Shown one piece after another: positions 1-9,789 of a stretch of DNA of 64,000 nucleotides (positions are counted from its first letter, which is position 1; each line of letters opens with the position of its first letter). The notes under the pieces are model-generated. The model saw nothing but the letters and a program-made list of their open reading frames with translations. It searched no databases and was not told the DNA's origin. The stretch is from positions 186,001-250,000 of the forward strand of contig JAEUVU010000013.1 of NCBI GenBank assembly GCA_016786725.1. Direction: 5' to 3'. Source of the stretch: Ferruginibacter sp. Lineage in GTDB: Bacteria > Bacteroidota > Bacteroidia > Chitinophagales > Chitinophagaceae. The translations under genes and the position numbers were made by a program.

Positions 1-3000
1 TATGATGTGGCTTATGATATAGTTATAAAAAACTACGGTACAACCGGTCTTACCAATTTACAGGTATTTGACAGTTTAAGTAAGATAAATGGCGCTGCTA
101 ATTTATCAAATGTAAGTACTACCATGCTTACCATACCGCCGCCGCCGGGCATTGCCTTAAATGCTGGCTTCAATGGTAATACCGATGCCAGGCTGCTGCA
201 GTTCAGCGGCCAGAATTTACAGAACTATCCGGTTGACAGCAGCAGTTTTACAGTAAGGGTAAACTGCAGGATATCAAATGTGGTACAGGGTGTGGTATAT
301 TATAACAGTGCTGTTGGGTTTGCCAGTGGGTACAAAGGCGTTGCTTTAAGAGATTCCTCAACCAACGGCAGTGTGCCCGATTTAAACCAGAATGATAAAC
401 CAGATGACCTTGGCGAGTCAACACCAACACCGTTTTTAATTGCGGTGGACCCAATAAACAGTGCATGCGCAACGCTTACTGCAGTTTTATATACCGAAAA
501 TTTTGGTGCAGGCCCCATTGGCGGTTCCGGGCTTTTGGCCACCCTGCCCTCTTCGCCAAACACCAGCAGCAGTACATATACTGGCACAACAGTACAGCCT
601 ATCGCAAAAAATGCTTTTGCAATAACCGATACAGCCAGGAAGGCTGATCTGGCAAACTTCTCTTCCCTCCGGGATCATACAGGTAATGCAAATGGAAGGA
701 TGCTGGTTGTAAATGGAGATGCCCCGCCCAGGATTATATTCAGGGATACTTTACCAACCTCTTGTCCCGGACGGCAATATTCATTTTCTTTCTGGACAGC
801 CTTTCCTTATAACGCTACCTATCAATCGGCCTGCGATGCATTGGGAGGTTTCAGGTATCCAAAATTCAGGATTCGGTTCAGGGATATTTCAACCGGCTTA
901 ACTGCGGTTGAAGATACAACCACCAATATAACAACCAATAACAGCTGGACACAATTTGGCTACCGCTGGACCATGCCAATTGGCTATTCAAACCTGATTA
1001 TGGAAATTGTAAACGATGCCCCCGGCGGTTGCGGCAATGATTTTTTACTTGATGATATTGTTTATGGAAGTTGCGATGCCTTGCCGGTTGTAAATACTAC
1101 TTCTCAAACCGGGTGCCTGGGAGACAGCGTAAGGTTTGTAGGAAGCCTGGCAGACTCTTTGGTACTGCCCGGTCCCAAAGATCACCAATGGCAGATAGCA
1201 AATTCAGCAGGTGGTCCTTGGACAGATATACCTGGCGCTACTTCACCCACTTATCTTATTTACCCCATAGTAGCTGCCGATACCGGAAAGTTTTACAGGC
1301 TAAAAGTGGCAGCACAGGGCAGTATCGCAATTCCTATTTGCACTTCTCTTTCTCCTGGCGTAAAATTAAATGGGCAAACGGCCTCTGTTGCAGCAACCTC
1401 AGCCGACCGGAATAAAAACAATGTTTGCCCCGGTATAACTGTAAAAGTTTACCGAACGGGTGGAACATTGGGAGTAGGCGCCACCTGGAGGTGGTACACG
1501 GGTAGTCCTGGTGGCACATTAGTTGGTACGGGAGATACACTTACGTTTACAGCTCCCGCCGCCACCACCACTTATTATGTACGGGCCGAAGGCACCTGCA
1601 ATACAACTCCTGCACAGGCAGTTACCATTAATATCAGTTGCGATATTGATAAAGATAAAGATGGCATACCCGATTATATTGAGAGCAATATTGCAGCGGC
1701 GGTAGCCAATGGCTATAATACCGGGTATCCCGGATACAAAGATTATAACAATGATTTTATCAATGATGACTTCCAGGCAGATGGAGACTCGGACAATGAT
1801 GGTATCCCCAATTACCTGGATCTGACTTATCCGGGAAGAGTTGATTTGAGCGGTCCTTTGGGTGTGCCGGATGGAATTGATGACAGGTTTGATATTGACC
1901 TGGATGGCATTATTAATATGCTTGATCTGGATAGTGACAACGACGGCATTCCGGATGTGGTGGAAGCCTATGGTGTGGATGCAAACGGAGATGGAAGGCT
2001 GGATAATTTTACAGATACAGACGGAGATGGCCTGTCACAGAATGTTGACCCAAATAATACCGGTGCCAATAACTCAGGTACAGGATTAGCGCTTCCAAAC
2101 TTAGATGGCGATATTGTGCCCAATTTCTTAGACTTGGACAGTGATAATGATGGCATACCTGATGTGATAGAAGTAGGTGGTATTGATGCAAACAACAACG
2201 GTATTATTGATGCTTTTGTGGATGCCAATACAGATGGCCTGCACGATGGCTATATAAACGGAACAGCTTTACTGATAACAGGCGCAGATGGAAACAGTGA
2301 TGGAAGAGCAGACAGCTGGCCCAACAAAAACCTGGATATGGACATAAGGCCAAACGCATACGATCTGGACAGTGATGGTGATGGTATTACAGATGTAATT
2401 GAAGCCGGCCTTCCCGATGCAAACCTCAATGGCCTTGCTGATGGTGTAATAGGAATCAATGGATGGTCAACAACAGTATCTGCAATGCCTGCATTGAATT
2501 TAAGAAATACAGATGCTGTTGGTAACCCCGATTATCTGGATATTGATTCTGATGAAGATGGCATACCTGATAATATTGAAGGTATATCAACAGCAGCTTA
2601 TGCAATGCCAACACTAACCGATGCTGATGGTGATGGATTGATGCTTCCGTATGATAACCAGCCGGCTGTTTATGGTGGTACAGGTATAACCCCATATGAC
2701 CATGATGGAGACAGTACACCTGATTACCGTGACCTGGATTCTGATGCTGATGGCCTCTCCGACAGGGTAGAAGGAAATGATTACAACCTGAACGGATTGC
2801 CTGATGACCTGGTAACACCTACGGGGCTTGATGCCGATGGCGACGGACTTGATAACAGGTATGATTCTTTAAACTCAACCCTTATTGTAAAAGGAACATC
2901 GCCACGCATGGGGGCAGGCGGCTCATTTACCGGAGATGCAACGCCCGGTGCAAGAACACCTGTACAAAGAACGATGATACCACCGTTCCAGGTTGACAGG

Positions 3001-3594
3001 GACTGGCGTTTTGCAGGTTTTGTATTACCGGTTCAGTTTGTAAAACTAGCAGGCCAATTACAGGCAAACGATAAAGTACCGCTTAGCTGGACAATTATTG
3101 CTACCACCCCGGTTGACCGTTTTGAAGTGGAACGAAGTACAGATAACCGCAACTTTATAAAGGCCGGAACCGTTTCGCAAACAGTAAACTTAAATGTACA
3201 GCAAACGTTCAACTTTACGGATGATGTCAGCAGTGTAAGCAAAGAAGTGATCTACTACCGCATTAAAGTGATAGGTAAGGCAGGTGAGATACAGTACAGT
3301 AATATACTGGTGATACGCAAACAACAAAGCGCCAAACCAACATTGACCATTGCGCCTAACCCCGCAAATGAGTATGTTAGTATTGGATTTTATGCAGATA
3401 AAGAAACTGATATTACTATACGCTTGCTTGATGAATCTGGTAAGATGGTGTTGGTGCAAAAGCAAAAAGTAAGCCGTGGCAGCAATACACTGCAGCTTAC
3501 CGGCCTAAGCAAATACAGTAATGGTAATTATATGCTGCAGGTATTTATCAATGATGAGGTGATAACGCAAAAGCTGGTATTGTTGCATAAATAA
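1..3594 (+). CDS. T9SS-exported multidomain protein with thrombospondin type 3 repeats (5' partial)
   Basis: The open frame runs into the left window edge (codons from base 1), so the N-terminus and signal peptide are missing. The visible 1197 residues start in a DUF11-like beta domain. An Ig/PKD-like region follows around residues 360-540, then a long Asp/Asn/Gly-rich stretch (about 545-900) with many DSDNDGIPD-type units, the calcium-binding thrombospondin type 3 signature. The last roughly 85 residues (IAPNPANEYVSIGFYAD onward, ending KLVLLHK) are a classic type A T9SS sorting domain, so the protein should cross the outer membrane through T9SS and be released or anchored at the surface. 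It is a close paralogue of the next gene, the two sharing the repeat region and C-terminus. The role is probably adhesive or structural, since no catalytic motif is seen. Confidence 0.9.
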   Translation, partial: YDVAYDIVIKNYGTTGLTNLQVFDSLSKINGAANLSNVSTTMLTIPPPPGIALNAGFNGNTDARLLQFSGQNLQNYPVDSSSFTVRVNCRISNVVQGVVYYNSAVGFASGYKGVALRDSSTNGSVPDLNQNDKPDDLGESTPTPFLIAVDPINSACATLTAVLYTENFGAGPIGGSGLLATLPSSPNTSSSTYTGTTVQPIAKNAFAITDTARKADLANFSSLRDHTGNANGRMLVVNGDAPPRIIFRDTLPTSCPGRQYSFSFWTAFPYNATYQSACDALGGFRYPKFRIRFRDISTGLTAVEDTTTNITTNNSWTQFGYRWTMPIGYSNLIMEIVNDAPGGCGNDFLLDDIVYGSCDALPVVNTTSQTGCLGDSVRFVGSLADSLVLPGPKDHQWQIANSAGGPWTDIPGATSPTYLIYPIVAADTGKFYRLKVAAQGSIAIPICTSLSPGVKLNGQTASVAATSADRNKNNVCPGITVKVYRTGGTLGVGATWRWYTGSPGGTLVGTGDTLTFTAPAATTTYYVRAEGTCNTTPAQAVTINISCDIDKDKDGIPDYIESNIAAAVANGYNTGYPGYKDYNNDFINDDFQADGDSDNDGIPNYLDLTYPGRVDLSGPLGVPDGIDDRFDIDLDGIINMLDLDSDNDGIPDVVEAYGVDANGDGRLDNFTDTDGDGLSQNVDPNNTGANNSGTGLALPNLDGDIVPNFLDLDSDNDGIPDVIEVGGIDANNNGIIDAFVDANTDGLHDGYINGTALLITGADGNSDGRADSWPNKNLDMDIRPNAYDLDSDGDGITDVIEAGLPDANLNGLADGVIGINGWSTTVSAMPALNLRNTDAVGNPDYLDIDSDEDGIPDNIEGISTAAYAMPTLTDADGDGLMLPYDNQPAVYGGTGITPYDHDGDSTPDYRDLDSDADGLSDRVEGNDYNLNGLPDDLVTPTGLDADGDGLDNRYDSLNSTLIVKGTSPRMGAGGSFTGDATPGARTPVQRTMIPPFQVDRDWRFAGFVLPVQFVKLAGQLQANDKVPLSWTIIATTPVDRFEVERSTDNRNFIKAGTVSQTVNLNVQQTFNFTDDVSSVSKEVIYYRIKVIGKAGEIQYSNILVIRKQQSAKPTLTIAPNPANEYVSIGFYADKETDITIRLLDESGKMVLVQKQKVSRGSNTLQLTGLSKYSNGNYMLQVFINDEVITQKLVLLHK

Positions 3595-3921
3595 CAAAAA
3601 ATCAACCCCCATCAATAGTGGCCCCTTCCATTCCGGAAGGGGCTTTTTTGATTTATACAGTTATCTCAGGTCAAGTGAAGGCTGAATACTTTTTGTAATA
3701 ATTTTTTTGTGTACTACGTTACTATAAGATGCGATGTGCAGATGCACCAAATTTTCATGTTGCAGCTGTAGTACAAGCTGTTTTGTAGTAGAGTGCCGAC
3801 CCGAAGTGTAGAACGATTATTACAAAATTTTTAAAACAGAAAATTTTTTAAAAAAATGCTGCAATAAATCTGGCGGCAATTTTATTTTTTTTTGCAGAAT
3901 CCGAATTGTGAAACCCCGATA
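3595..3921. other. Intergenic region between the two giant T9SS genes
   Basis: This 327-base gap is the only gene-free stretch above 300 bases. It holds a strong rho-independent terminator near its left end. The rest is AT-rich DNA with long A and T runs near 3820-3895 that probably contains the promoter of the next gene. No exact TAnnTTTG box, RNA gene or ORF could be supported. A weak inverted repeat (cagct/agctg) lies near 3764-3780. Confidence 0.6.
3621..3649 (+). terminator. Rho-independent terminator after the first T9SS gene
   Basis: A 9-bp perfect GC-rich stem (gccccttcc at 3621-3629 with ggaaggggc at 3635-3643), a 5-nt loop and then six T residues. It starts 27 bases after the stop codon of the upstream gene. 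Confidence 0.9.
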
Positions 3922-6900
3922 ATGAAAACACGTTTACGCATACTTATTGTATTGCAGTTATTGGCTTACGGGGCAGGGGCACAAATCATACGCCCGTTTA
4001 CCGCCAGGTATTATAATCCTTCGGTTAAGGGAAATATAGTTTATGTCTCAAACAGCATCATTTCTACTTCGGGCGTGGCGTCAGGAAATCCGGGAACAGG
4101 GGAAATTCCTCCGGCAGGCACAACAAAAAATAATAACGGGTCAGGTATCAATATTGATGTAGATAATTACTCGGTAACAAAACTTCCCTTCGCCGCTACC
4201 TGGAATTATTTTGCAAGAGGATCAGCGCCATCCAATGATGGAAGCGGCAATACCTGGAAACAATCTGGCTATACCTTAACCGGCTTATGGAACACAGGTG
4301 CATCTCCTGTAAACGGTACCGGCAAATATGGTTTCAGCTCTTCACAAACAACCTGTATTCCCTCTGGCGGTGGCGGAACGGTTTGCGTACCCACCGGAAC
4401 AAAATACAGTTCATACTATTATCGCAACACAGTAAGTTTTACTGCAGCCGAACTTTCAACAACTTTTCAAACCATCCAGTTAAATATGTTACGTGATGAT
4501 GGTATTGTTGTTTATATAAATGGCGTTGAAAGAGTAAGGAATAATATGCCCACAGGAACCATCTCGTATGGTACACTGGCATCGTCTAATATTACACCAG
4601 GAGCGTCAGAAGCTGTATCAGTTGGTTTAAGCCCGTCTTTTTTTTCAGCCGGGGCAAATACCATTGCTGTAGAAGTGCATTTAAGAACAACTACTTCTGC
4701 TGATATGTCTTTTGATATGGAGATACAGGGGTTAAGTGATAACGGCACTTACAACTCTTCTACAGCCGACCTTGCCATACCAACAACCTGTAACCAGGTT
4801 TTATTTGCGGGTTTATACTGGGGCGCCGACCAGGGGACAGATGGCGTTAACACCAGCTGGATAACGGGTGCATACAACGCTGTACAATTAAAAATACCCG
4901 GCAGCTCAACCTATCAAACCATTACATCCACACAAACAGATCAGCACAGTGCGGCACAATCTCCCGGCCTGCCGCATACAGGATATTTATGCTTTGCAGA
5001 TATCACTTCAATCATTAACAGCACCAATGCCAATGGTACCTACACAGTTGGTAATGTAGTAGGGCCCATCGGCATTGGCAATGCCTGTGGCGGGTGGACG
5101 ATTGTTATTGCATACTCCAACGCATCTTTATTACCACGAAACCTTACTGTTTTTGATGGCAGTGTAATTATAAACCAGGGCGACCCCCCGGTGGATGTAA
5201 ATATAAACGGATTTTTAACGCCCCCTTCCGGGCCGGTAAGTTGTGAACTGGGGTCAGTTGTGTATGATGGCGACAGAAGTTCAACAGATTCTTTTTCCTT
5301 TAAACAAAACGGGGCGCCTCTTTTTTATAACCTGGCAACAACCACAGTGCCTTTCAATAATACCAACGATGCATGGAACAGTAAGATATCTTACAAGAGC
5401 AGCATTGTAACAACCCGTAACCCTGCTTTTAATAATACACTCGGTTACGATGCATCTATATTTGATCTCCCCAATACACTCAATGTAAATTTGTCCAATA
5501 ACCAGACATCTGCCACCGTAAGGTTTTCATCGCCCGGCGAAAATTATTTTGTGCATGTACTCACAACATCCATAACACAATACAATCCTGCTTTTGTTTT
5601 TGATAAAACAGCTACCGATTTAAATGGCGGTTTGCTTGTGCCCGGCGACAGCATCAGGTACCAGGTAAATTATGATAATGTGGGTAATGACTCCAGCACC
5701 AACACCATCATCTATGATAATATTCCGTTGGGGTCAACTTATTTACCAGGCTCAATAAGAATAAACGGTGTTGCTAAAACAGATGCTGCAGGCGATGACC
5801 AGGCCGAATATGATTTTGCCAATAACCGTGTGGTACTGAGGGTTGGCACTTCGGCCAATGCTGCAACAGGCGGCAATATCGGCCCCGGAGTTAGCGGTAA
5901 TATACAGTTCAATGTTGTTACTGCTTCATCCTGCGATATTTTATCCTGCTCCGGATCATTAAGAAATGAAGCAAGGATAAGTTATAATGGCCAACGGTCC
6001 GGGTCTGTTTTATATGATTCCAGCGGAGTTAGTACAGGAGGATGTATTGTGAAAGGACCGGTAATTTCACCGGTATCAGGTTCCTGTTTCAGCCCAAAAG
6101 ATACGCTGCTGGTTGTACATTGCCCGGTAACATCCGTTATGCTGCCAATGGTGCGGTATGCCGGGTACACATTTTATTCAGCTATGCCCTTTGTTCCGGC
6201 AAATATTTATAACCCCGTAGTGGCCGTTACAACTTCCGGGGTTTACTGGGCTTACTTTAACAGTGGCGCCGGTTGCAGCGATACAGCAAGGATACAGGTC
6301 ATCATCACCCTTTGTCCGGATATTGATGATGATGACGATGGCATACCGGACTATGTTGAATTTAATGATCCGTTGGCACTGGCCGGAACCGGAATACCGA
6401 ATTGGAACAACCCGCTTTATCCGGGCTTTGTAGATCATAATACTGATGGTTACAATGATAATTTTGACTGGGGCGCCGATTCGGATAACGATAATATCCC
6501 CAACTTTCAGGACATCAATTTCTGGAAAGGATGGGTAGATGCCGATGCTGATGGAGTGAATGACCTTTCAGACAAAGACCTGGATGGAATTCCTGATCAA
6601 TACGACCGTGACAGCGATAATGATGGCATACCGGATGTGGTGGAATCGTACGGTGTTGATACCAACGGAGACGGCATTATTGATAATTTTACCGAAACGG
6701 ATTACGATGGTTTTTCGCAAAACGTGGATGCAAACAACACCGGTGTAAGTGGTTCCGGTACTGGCTTGGGTGCACCAGACCTTGATGGTGATGGTATTCC
6801 CAATTATCTGGACCTGGATAGTGATAATGATGGCATACCCGATGCAGTTGAAGTAAATGCGCCTGATATAAACAATGATGCAAAGCCCGATGGCTTTACT

Positions 6901-8262
6901 GATAATAATGGTAACGGGTTGCATGATAGTTATGAATTAAGCAATGGATTGTTATTTACAGGACCTGATATTTCGCCGGTGAACGGGAGGGCAGATGATT
7001 TTCCTTATAAAAACAAGGACCGTGATTACAGGCCCAATGCTTACGACCTGGATAGTGATGGTGATGGTATTGCGGATGTAATTGAAGCAGGTTTTGCCGA
7101 CGCAAACTATAACGGTATTATTGATGGAACAATCGGAGCCAATGGATGGTCAACCGTGATGGCTGCATTGCCTGCTCTGGGTTTACGTTTTACAGACGGA
7201 GATATCTATCCCGATTATCTTGATATTGATTCAGACCAGGATGGCATACCTGATAATATCGAAGGCCAGACAACAATTGGTAACCTGCTGCCACAATTAA
7301 CCGACCTTGATGGAGACGGATTGTTTCTTCCCTATGATAATCTACCGGCTATATTCGGTGGCTCGGGTATTTATGTTTACGACCACGACTTTGACGGAAC
7401 ACCCGATTACAGAGATGCCGATACCGATGCAGACGGCCTGCCGGATATTGTGGAAGGAAATGATTTTAACCTGAACGGAATGGCTGATGATGATGTAACC
7501 CTTACCGGGCTTGATACAGATGGCGATGGACTGGACAACCGTTTTGATTCATTGAATTCGGTTACCAATATAAAAGGCACTTCTTACCTTATGGGCAATG
7601 GCGGCTCTTTTATTGGCGATCCGGCCCCCGGCTCAAGAACAACCGTTCAAAAAACACAGCTATCCCAAACAGACAGGGACTGGCGTTTTACAGGATTTAT
7701 TTTACCGGTGCAGATACTTGATTTTTCAGGTACACAAAATAATAATAGTGTTTTATTGAAATGGGCCATCATTGCTGAAAAAGAGATTGACAGGTTTGAA
7801 GCAGAAAGAAGTGTTAATGGCAGGGATTTTATTAAAGCAGCAACTGTGAACAGCCCGGTTGTATTAAACGTACAGCAGCATTTTTCTGCCACCGATGATA
7901 TCAGTGATATACATAATGAAGTTATTTACTACCGCTTAAAAGTTATTGGCAAGGCCGGGGAAATAAAATACAGCAATACCATCAGCCTCAAAAAAAATAT
8001 TTCTCAAACAGAAATATATATTTTTCCCAACCCCGCCAACCACTATATCACGATAAGCATTTATGCAGATGCAACCGGCGATATGTTGCTTTGGCTGTTT
8101 GATAATACAGGCAAACTTGTTTTTAATGAAAAACGGAAAATCAACAAAGGCTTTAACCAGGTGCAGCTTAACGGGTTAAACAGGTTCAGCAATGGTTTGT
8201 ATCAACTTAAAATAGAAGCAGCTGAAACAATCAGCATTAAAAAGTTGATGATACATAACTGA
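3922..8262 (+). CDS. T9SS-exported giant protein with DUF11 and thrombospondin type 3 repeats
   Basis: A 1446-residue protein. I chose the ATG at 3922 because it gives a clean signal peptide (MKTRLRILIVLQLLAYGAGAQ); the frame extends to 3892 only through a TTG. The N-terminal half is beta-rich with no recognised enzyme motif. A DUF11-type repeat is visible around residues 575-675 (FDKTATDLNGGLLVPGDS), followed by many DSDNDGIPD-like calcium-binding thrombospondin type 3 units (about 800-1190). The C-terminus (IFPNPANHYITISIYAD to KKLMIHN) is a type A T9SS sorting domain. The last 600 or so residues closely parallel the upstream protein, so the pair arose by tandem duplication. Predicted to be exported to the cell surface or medium, probably as an adhesin or structural protein (inference). 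Confidence 0.92.
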   Translation: MKTRLRILIVLQLLAYGAGAQIIRPFTARYYNPSVKGNIVYVSNSIISTSGVASGNPGTGEIPPAGTTKNNNGSGINIDVDNYSVTKLPFAATWNYFARGSAPSNDGSGNTWKQSGYTLTGLWNTGASPVNGTGKYGFSSSQTTCIPSGGGGTVCVPTGTKYSSYYYRNTVSFTAAELSTTFQTIQLNMLRDDGIVVYINGVERVRNNMPTGTISYGTLASSNITPGASEAVSVGLSPSFFSAGANTIAVEVHLRTTTSADMSFDMEIQGLSDNGTYNSSTADLAIPTTCNQVLFAGLYWGADQGTDGVNTSWITGAYNAVQLKIPGSSTYQTITSTQTDQHSAAQSPGLPHTGYLCFADITSIINSTNANGTYTVGNVVGPIGIGNACGGWTIVIAYSNASLLPRNLTVFDGSVIINQGDPPVDVNINGFLTPPSGPVSCELGSVVYDGDRSSTDSFSFKQNGAPLFYNLATTTVPFNNTNDAWNSKISYKSSIVTTRNPAFNNTLGYDASIFDLPNTLNVNLSNNQTSATVRFSSPGENYFVHVLTTSITQYNPAFVFDKTATDLNGGLLVPGDSIRYQVNYDNVGNDSSTNTIIYDNIPLGSTYLPGSIRINGVAKTDAAGDDQAEYDFANNRVVLRVGTSANAATGGNIGPGVSGNIQFNVVTASSCDILSCSGSLRNEARISYNGQRSGSVLYDSSGVSTGGCIVKGPVISPVSGSCFSPKDTLLVVHCPVTSVMLPMVRYAGYTFYSAMPFVPANIYNPVVAVTTSGVYWAYFNSGAGCSDTARIQVIITLCPDIDDDDDGIPDYVEFNDPLALAGTGIPNWNNPLYPGFVDHNTDGYNDNFDWGADSDNDNIPNFQDINFWKGWVDADADGVNDLSDKDLDGIPDQYDRDSDNDGIPDVVESYGVDTNGDGIIDNFTETDYDGFSQNVDANNTGVSGSGTGLGAPDLDGDGIPNYLDLDSDNDGIPDAVEVNAPDINNDAKPDGFTDNNGNGLHDSYELSNGLLFTGPDISPVNGRADDFPYKNKDRDYRPNAYDLDSDGDGIADVIEAGFADANYNGIIDGTIGANGWSTVMAALPALGLRFTDGDIYPDYLDIDSDQDGIPDNIEGQTTIGNLLPQLTDLDGDGLFLPYDNLPAIFGGSGIYVYDHDFDGTPDYRDADTDADGLPDIVEGNDFNLNGMADDDVTLTGLDTDGDGLDNRFDSLNSVTNIKGTSYLMGNGGSFIGDPAPGSRTTVQKTQLSQTDRDWRFTGFILPVQILDFSGTQNNNSVLLKWAIIAEKEIDRFEAERSVNGRDFIKAATVNSPVVLNVQQHFSATDDISDIHNEVIYYRLKVIGKAGEIKYSNTISLKKNISQTEIYIFPNPANHYITISIYADATGDMLLWLFDNTGKLVFNEKRKINKGFNQVQLNGLNRFSNGLYQLKIEAAETISIKKLMIHN

Positions 8263-8363
8263 TGATTGAATGATTATATTCGTATGAACCTCATTTGAAA
8301 GGAAGGGTGTTTTTATTTATTTTTACGTACAGCGAAATAACTGTAAAACTTATTACAGGTGAT

Positions 8364-8825
8364 ATGGAAAATACGTTTGAAACCCGTTTAACAAGCCCGT
8401 CAGATAAAAGTGTTTCTCCGCTTATAGAAGCATTGTCGGAAAATTTAAAGGAAAGGTTCAACAGCGACGGAAAAAATTCATTTCAATTCTGGGATGAAAA
8501 TGACCCAAAATATATTTTTGTCAGTTTATCACACAATAACGAATGTGTGGGATGTGGAGCCATACGGCCAATAAATGAAATTACCGGGGAGGTAAAGCGT
8601 ATGTATGCCAAATACAGGGCCATGGGAATTGGCTCTGCTGTTTTAGCTGCGCTTGAACATGAAGCAGGTAAAGCAGGGTATAAACAGCTTTGGTTAGAAA
8701 CAAGAGATAAAAATATAGAAGCCTGTAATTTTTATCAAAAGCATGGTTATAAAAGAATAAAAAATTATGGCAACTATGCAAACAGGCCTGAAGCTGCCTG
8801 CTTTGGTAAAACTCTAATCAATTAG
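8364..8825 (+). CDS. GNAT family N-acetyltransferase
   Basis: A 153-residue GNAT-fold enzyme expected to move an acetyl group from acetyl-CoA to an unknown amine substrate. The acetyl-CoA binding signature is visible as YRAMGIGSAVLAAL (R-x-x-G-x-G type), followed by the usual C-terminal segment LWLETRDKNIEACNFYQKHGY. I chose the ATG at 8364: the frame is open back to a TTG at 8295, but that extension is not family-like, and an aggtg sequence lies just before this ATG. It stands alone between the giant T9SS gene and rsmA. The substrate cannot be read from the sequence. Confidence 0.85.
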   Translation: MENTFETRLTSPSDKSVSPLIEALSENLKERFNSDGKNSFQFWDENDPKYIFVSLSHNNECVGCGAIRPINEITGEVKRMYAKYRAMGIGSAVLAALEHEAGKAGYKQLWLETRDKNIEACNFYQKHGYKRIKNYGNYANRPEAACFGKTLIN

Positions 8826-8964
8826 CAAATTATTACAGGCCTTTCATTCAAAATTTTTTCAATAATAGTTTCCCACTTCAGTATTGATCAGGTATTGTGC
8901 CGTTTGTGTTTTTTTTCGCCGTTGTTTGTTGCTGACCAACGACGAAACATTGTGTTCTTTGTGG

Positions 8965-8972
8965 TAGCTTTA
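8965..8972 (+). promoter_or_regulatory. Putative -7 box of rsmA (near-leaderless)
   Basis: TAGCTTTA matches the Bacteroidota -7 consensus TAnnTTTG at all but the last position and ends 5 nt before the rsmA ATG. That spacing would put the transcription start at about the first base of the start codon. The same spacing recurs at several other genes in the window. Confidence 0.4.
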
Positions 8973-8977
8973 CATCC

Positions 8978-9730
8978 ATGTACACACATAAAAAATCTCT
9001 TGGCCAGCATTTTTTAAAAGATGAAAATGTAATCAACAGGATCATTGATGTATTAAAGGAAGAAAGTTTTACAAACCTCCTTGAAGTTGGCCCCGGTGCT
9101 GGCGCTCTTACCAAACATTTAATGAGTTTATCTGCTGTGAATTTTAAGGCTGTTGAACTGGATGAAGAGAAAGTAATTTATCTGTCAAAAAAATATCCAT
9201 CACTTGCAGATAAGATAATTCACCAGAGTTTTTTGGATATGCAAAAACCCTTTGATGAGCCTTTTACGGTAATTGGTAATTTTCCTTATAATATCTCCAC
9301 ACAAATTTTATTTAAGCTGCTGGAGTGGAAAGATGAAGTACCCTGCATCATCGGCATGTTTCAAAAAGAAGTGGCAGAAAGGGCAGCAGCCAAAGAAGGC
9401 AGCAAAGTGTATGGTGTGCTAAGTGTATTAATGCAGGCCTATTATGAAATTGAATATCTCTTTGATGTAGGGAACGAATGTTTTGATCCTCCCCCAAAAG
9501 TGCAAAGCGGTGTTATACGCCTTAAAAGAAAAGCAACCACACTCAATTATAAAAGCGAAAGGGCTTTTTGGGTTTTGGTAAAAACAGCTTTTAACCAGCG
9601 CCGCAAAACCATGCGTAATGCAGTTAAAAGTTTGTTTGCTGCAGAGGTGTTGCAGGATGATATATTTTTAAAACGTGCCGAAGCGTTAAGCGTGGAAGAC
9701 TTTGCTGCATTAACTTTCAGGATGCAATAA
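8978..9730 (+). CDS. rsmA: 16S rRNA (adenine(1518)-N6/adenine(1519)-N6)-dimethyltransferase RsmA
   Basis: A 250-residue cytoplasmic enzyme that uses S-adenosylmethionine to dimethylate two adjacent adenosines in the 3' hairpin of 16S rRNA late in 30S maturation. Visible family motifs are the N-terminal SLGQHFLKDENVINRI, the SAM-binding LEVGPGAGALTKHL (about residues 36-49) and the catalytic NFPYNIST motif (about 103-110). The C-terminal helical domain contains FNQRRKTMRNA. The length is typical. It is a single gene, convergent with the DUF5777 gene, and a promoter-like box sits only 5 nt before the ATG. Confidence 0.96.
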   Translation: MYTHKKSLGQHFLKDENVINRIIDVLKEESFTNLLEVGPGAGALTKHLMSLSAVNFKAVELDEEKVIYLSKKYPSLADKIIHQSFLDMQKPFDEPFTVIGNFPYNISTQILFKLLEWKDEVPCIIGMFQKEVAERAAAKEGSKVYGVLSVLMQAYYEIEYLFDVGNECFDPPPKVQSGVIRLKRKATTLNYKSERAFWVLVKTAFNQRRKTMRNAVKSLFAAEVLQDDIFLKRAEALSVEDFAALTFRMQ

Positions 9731-9763
9731 AAAACCGGGCCACTTTTTTTGCGACCCGGCTTT
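9731..9763. terminator. Weak hairpin between rsmA and the DUF5777 gene
   Basis: ccggg at 9735-9739 pairs with cccgg at 9755-9759, with an imperfect extension around a T-rich loop, directly after the rsmA stop. The A-run on the left and short T-run on the right suggest a bidirectional terminator for the two convergent genes, but the stem is interrupted. Confidence 0.4.
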
Positions 9764-9789
9764 GGGGAGTTCTAAGCAAGCAATCGTTA

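Noticed and set aside
6178..6924. Long opposite-strand ORFs within the T9SS repeat genes
   Set aside because: They are shadows caused by the biased Asp/Asn/Gly repeat codons and have no start context or family features.
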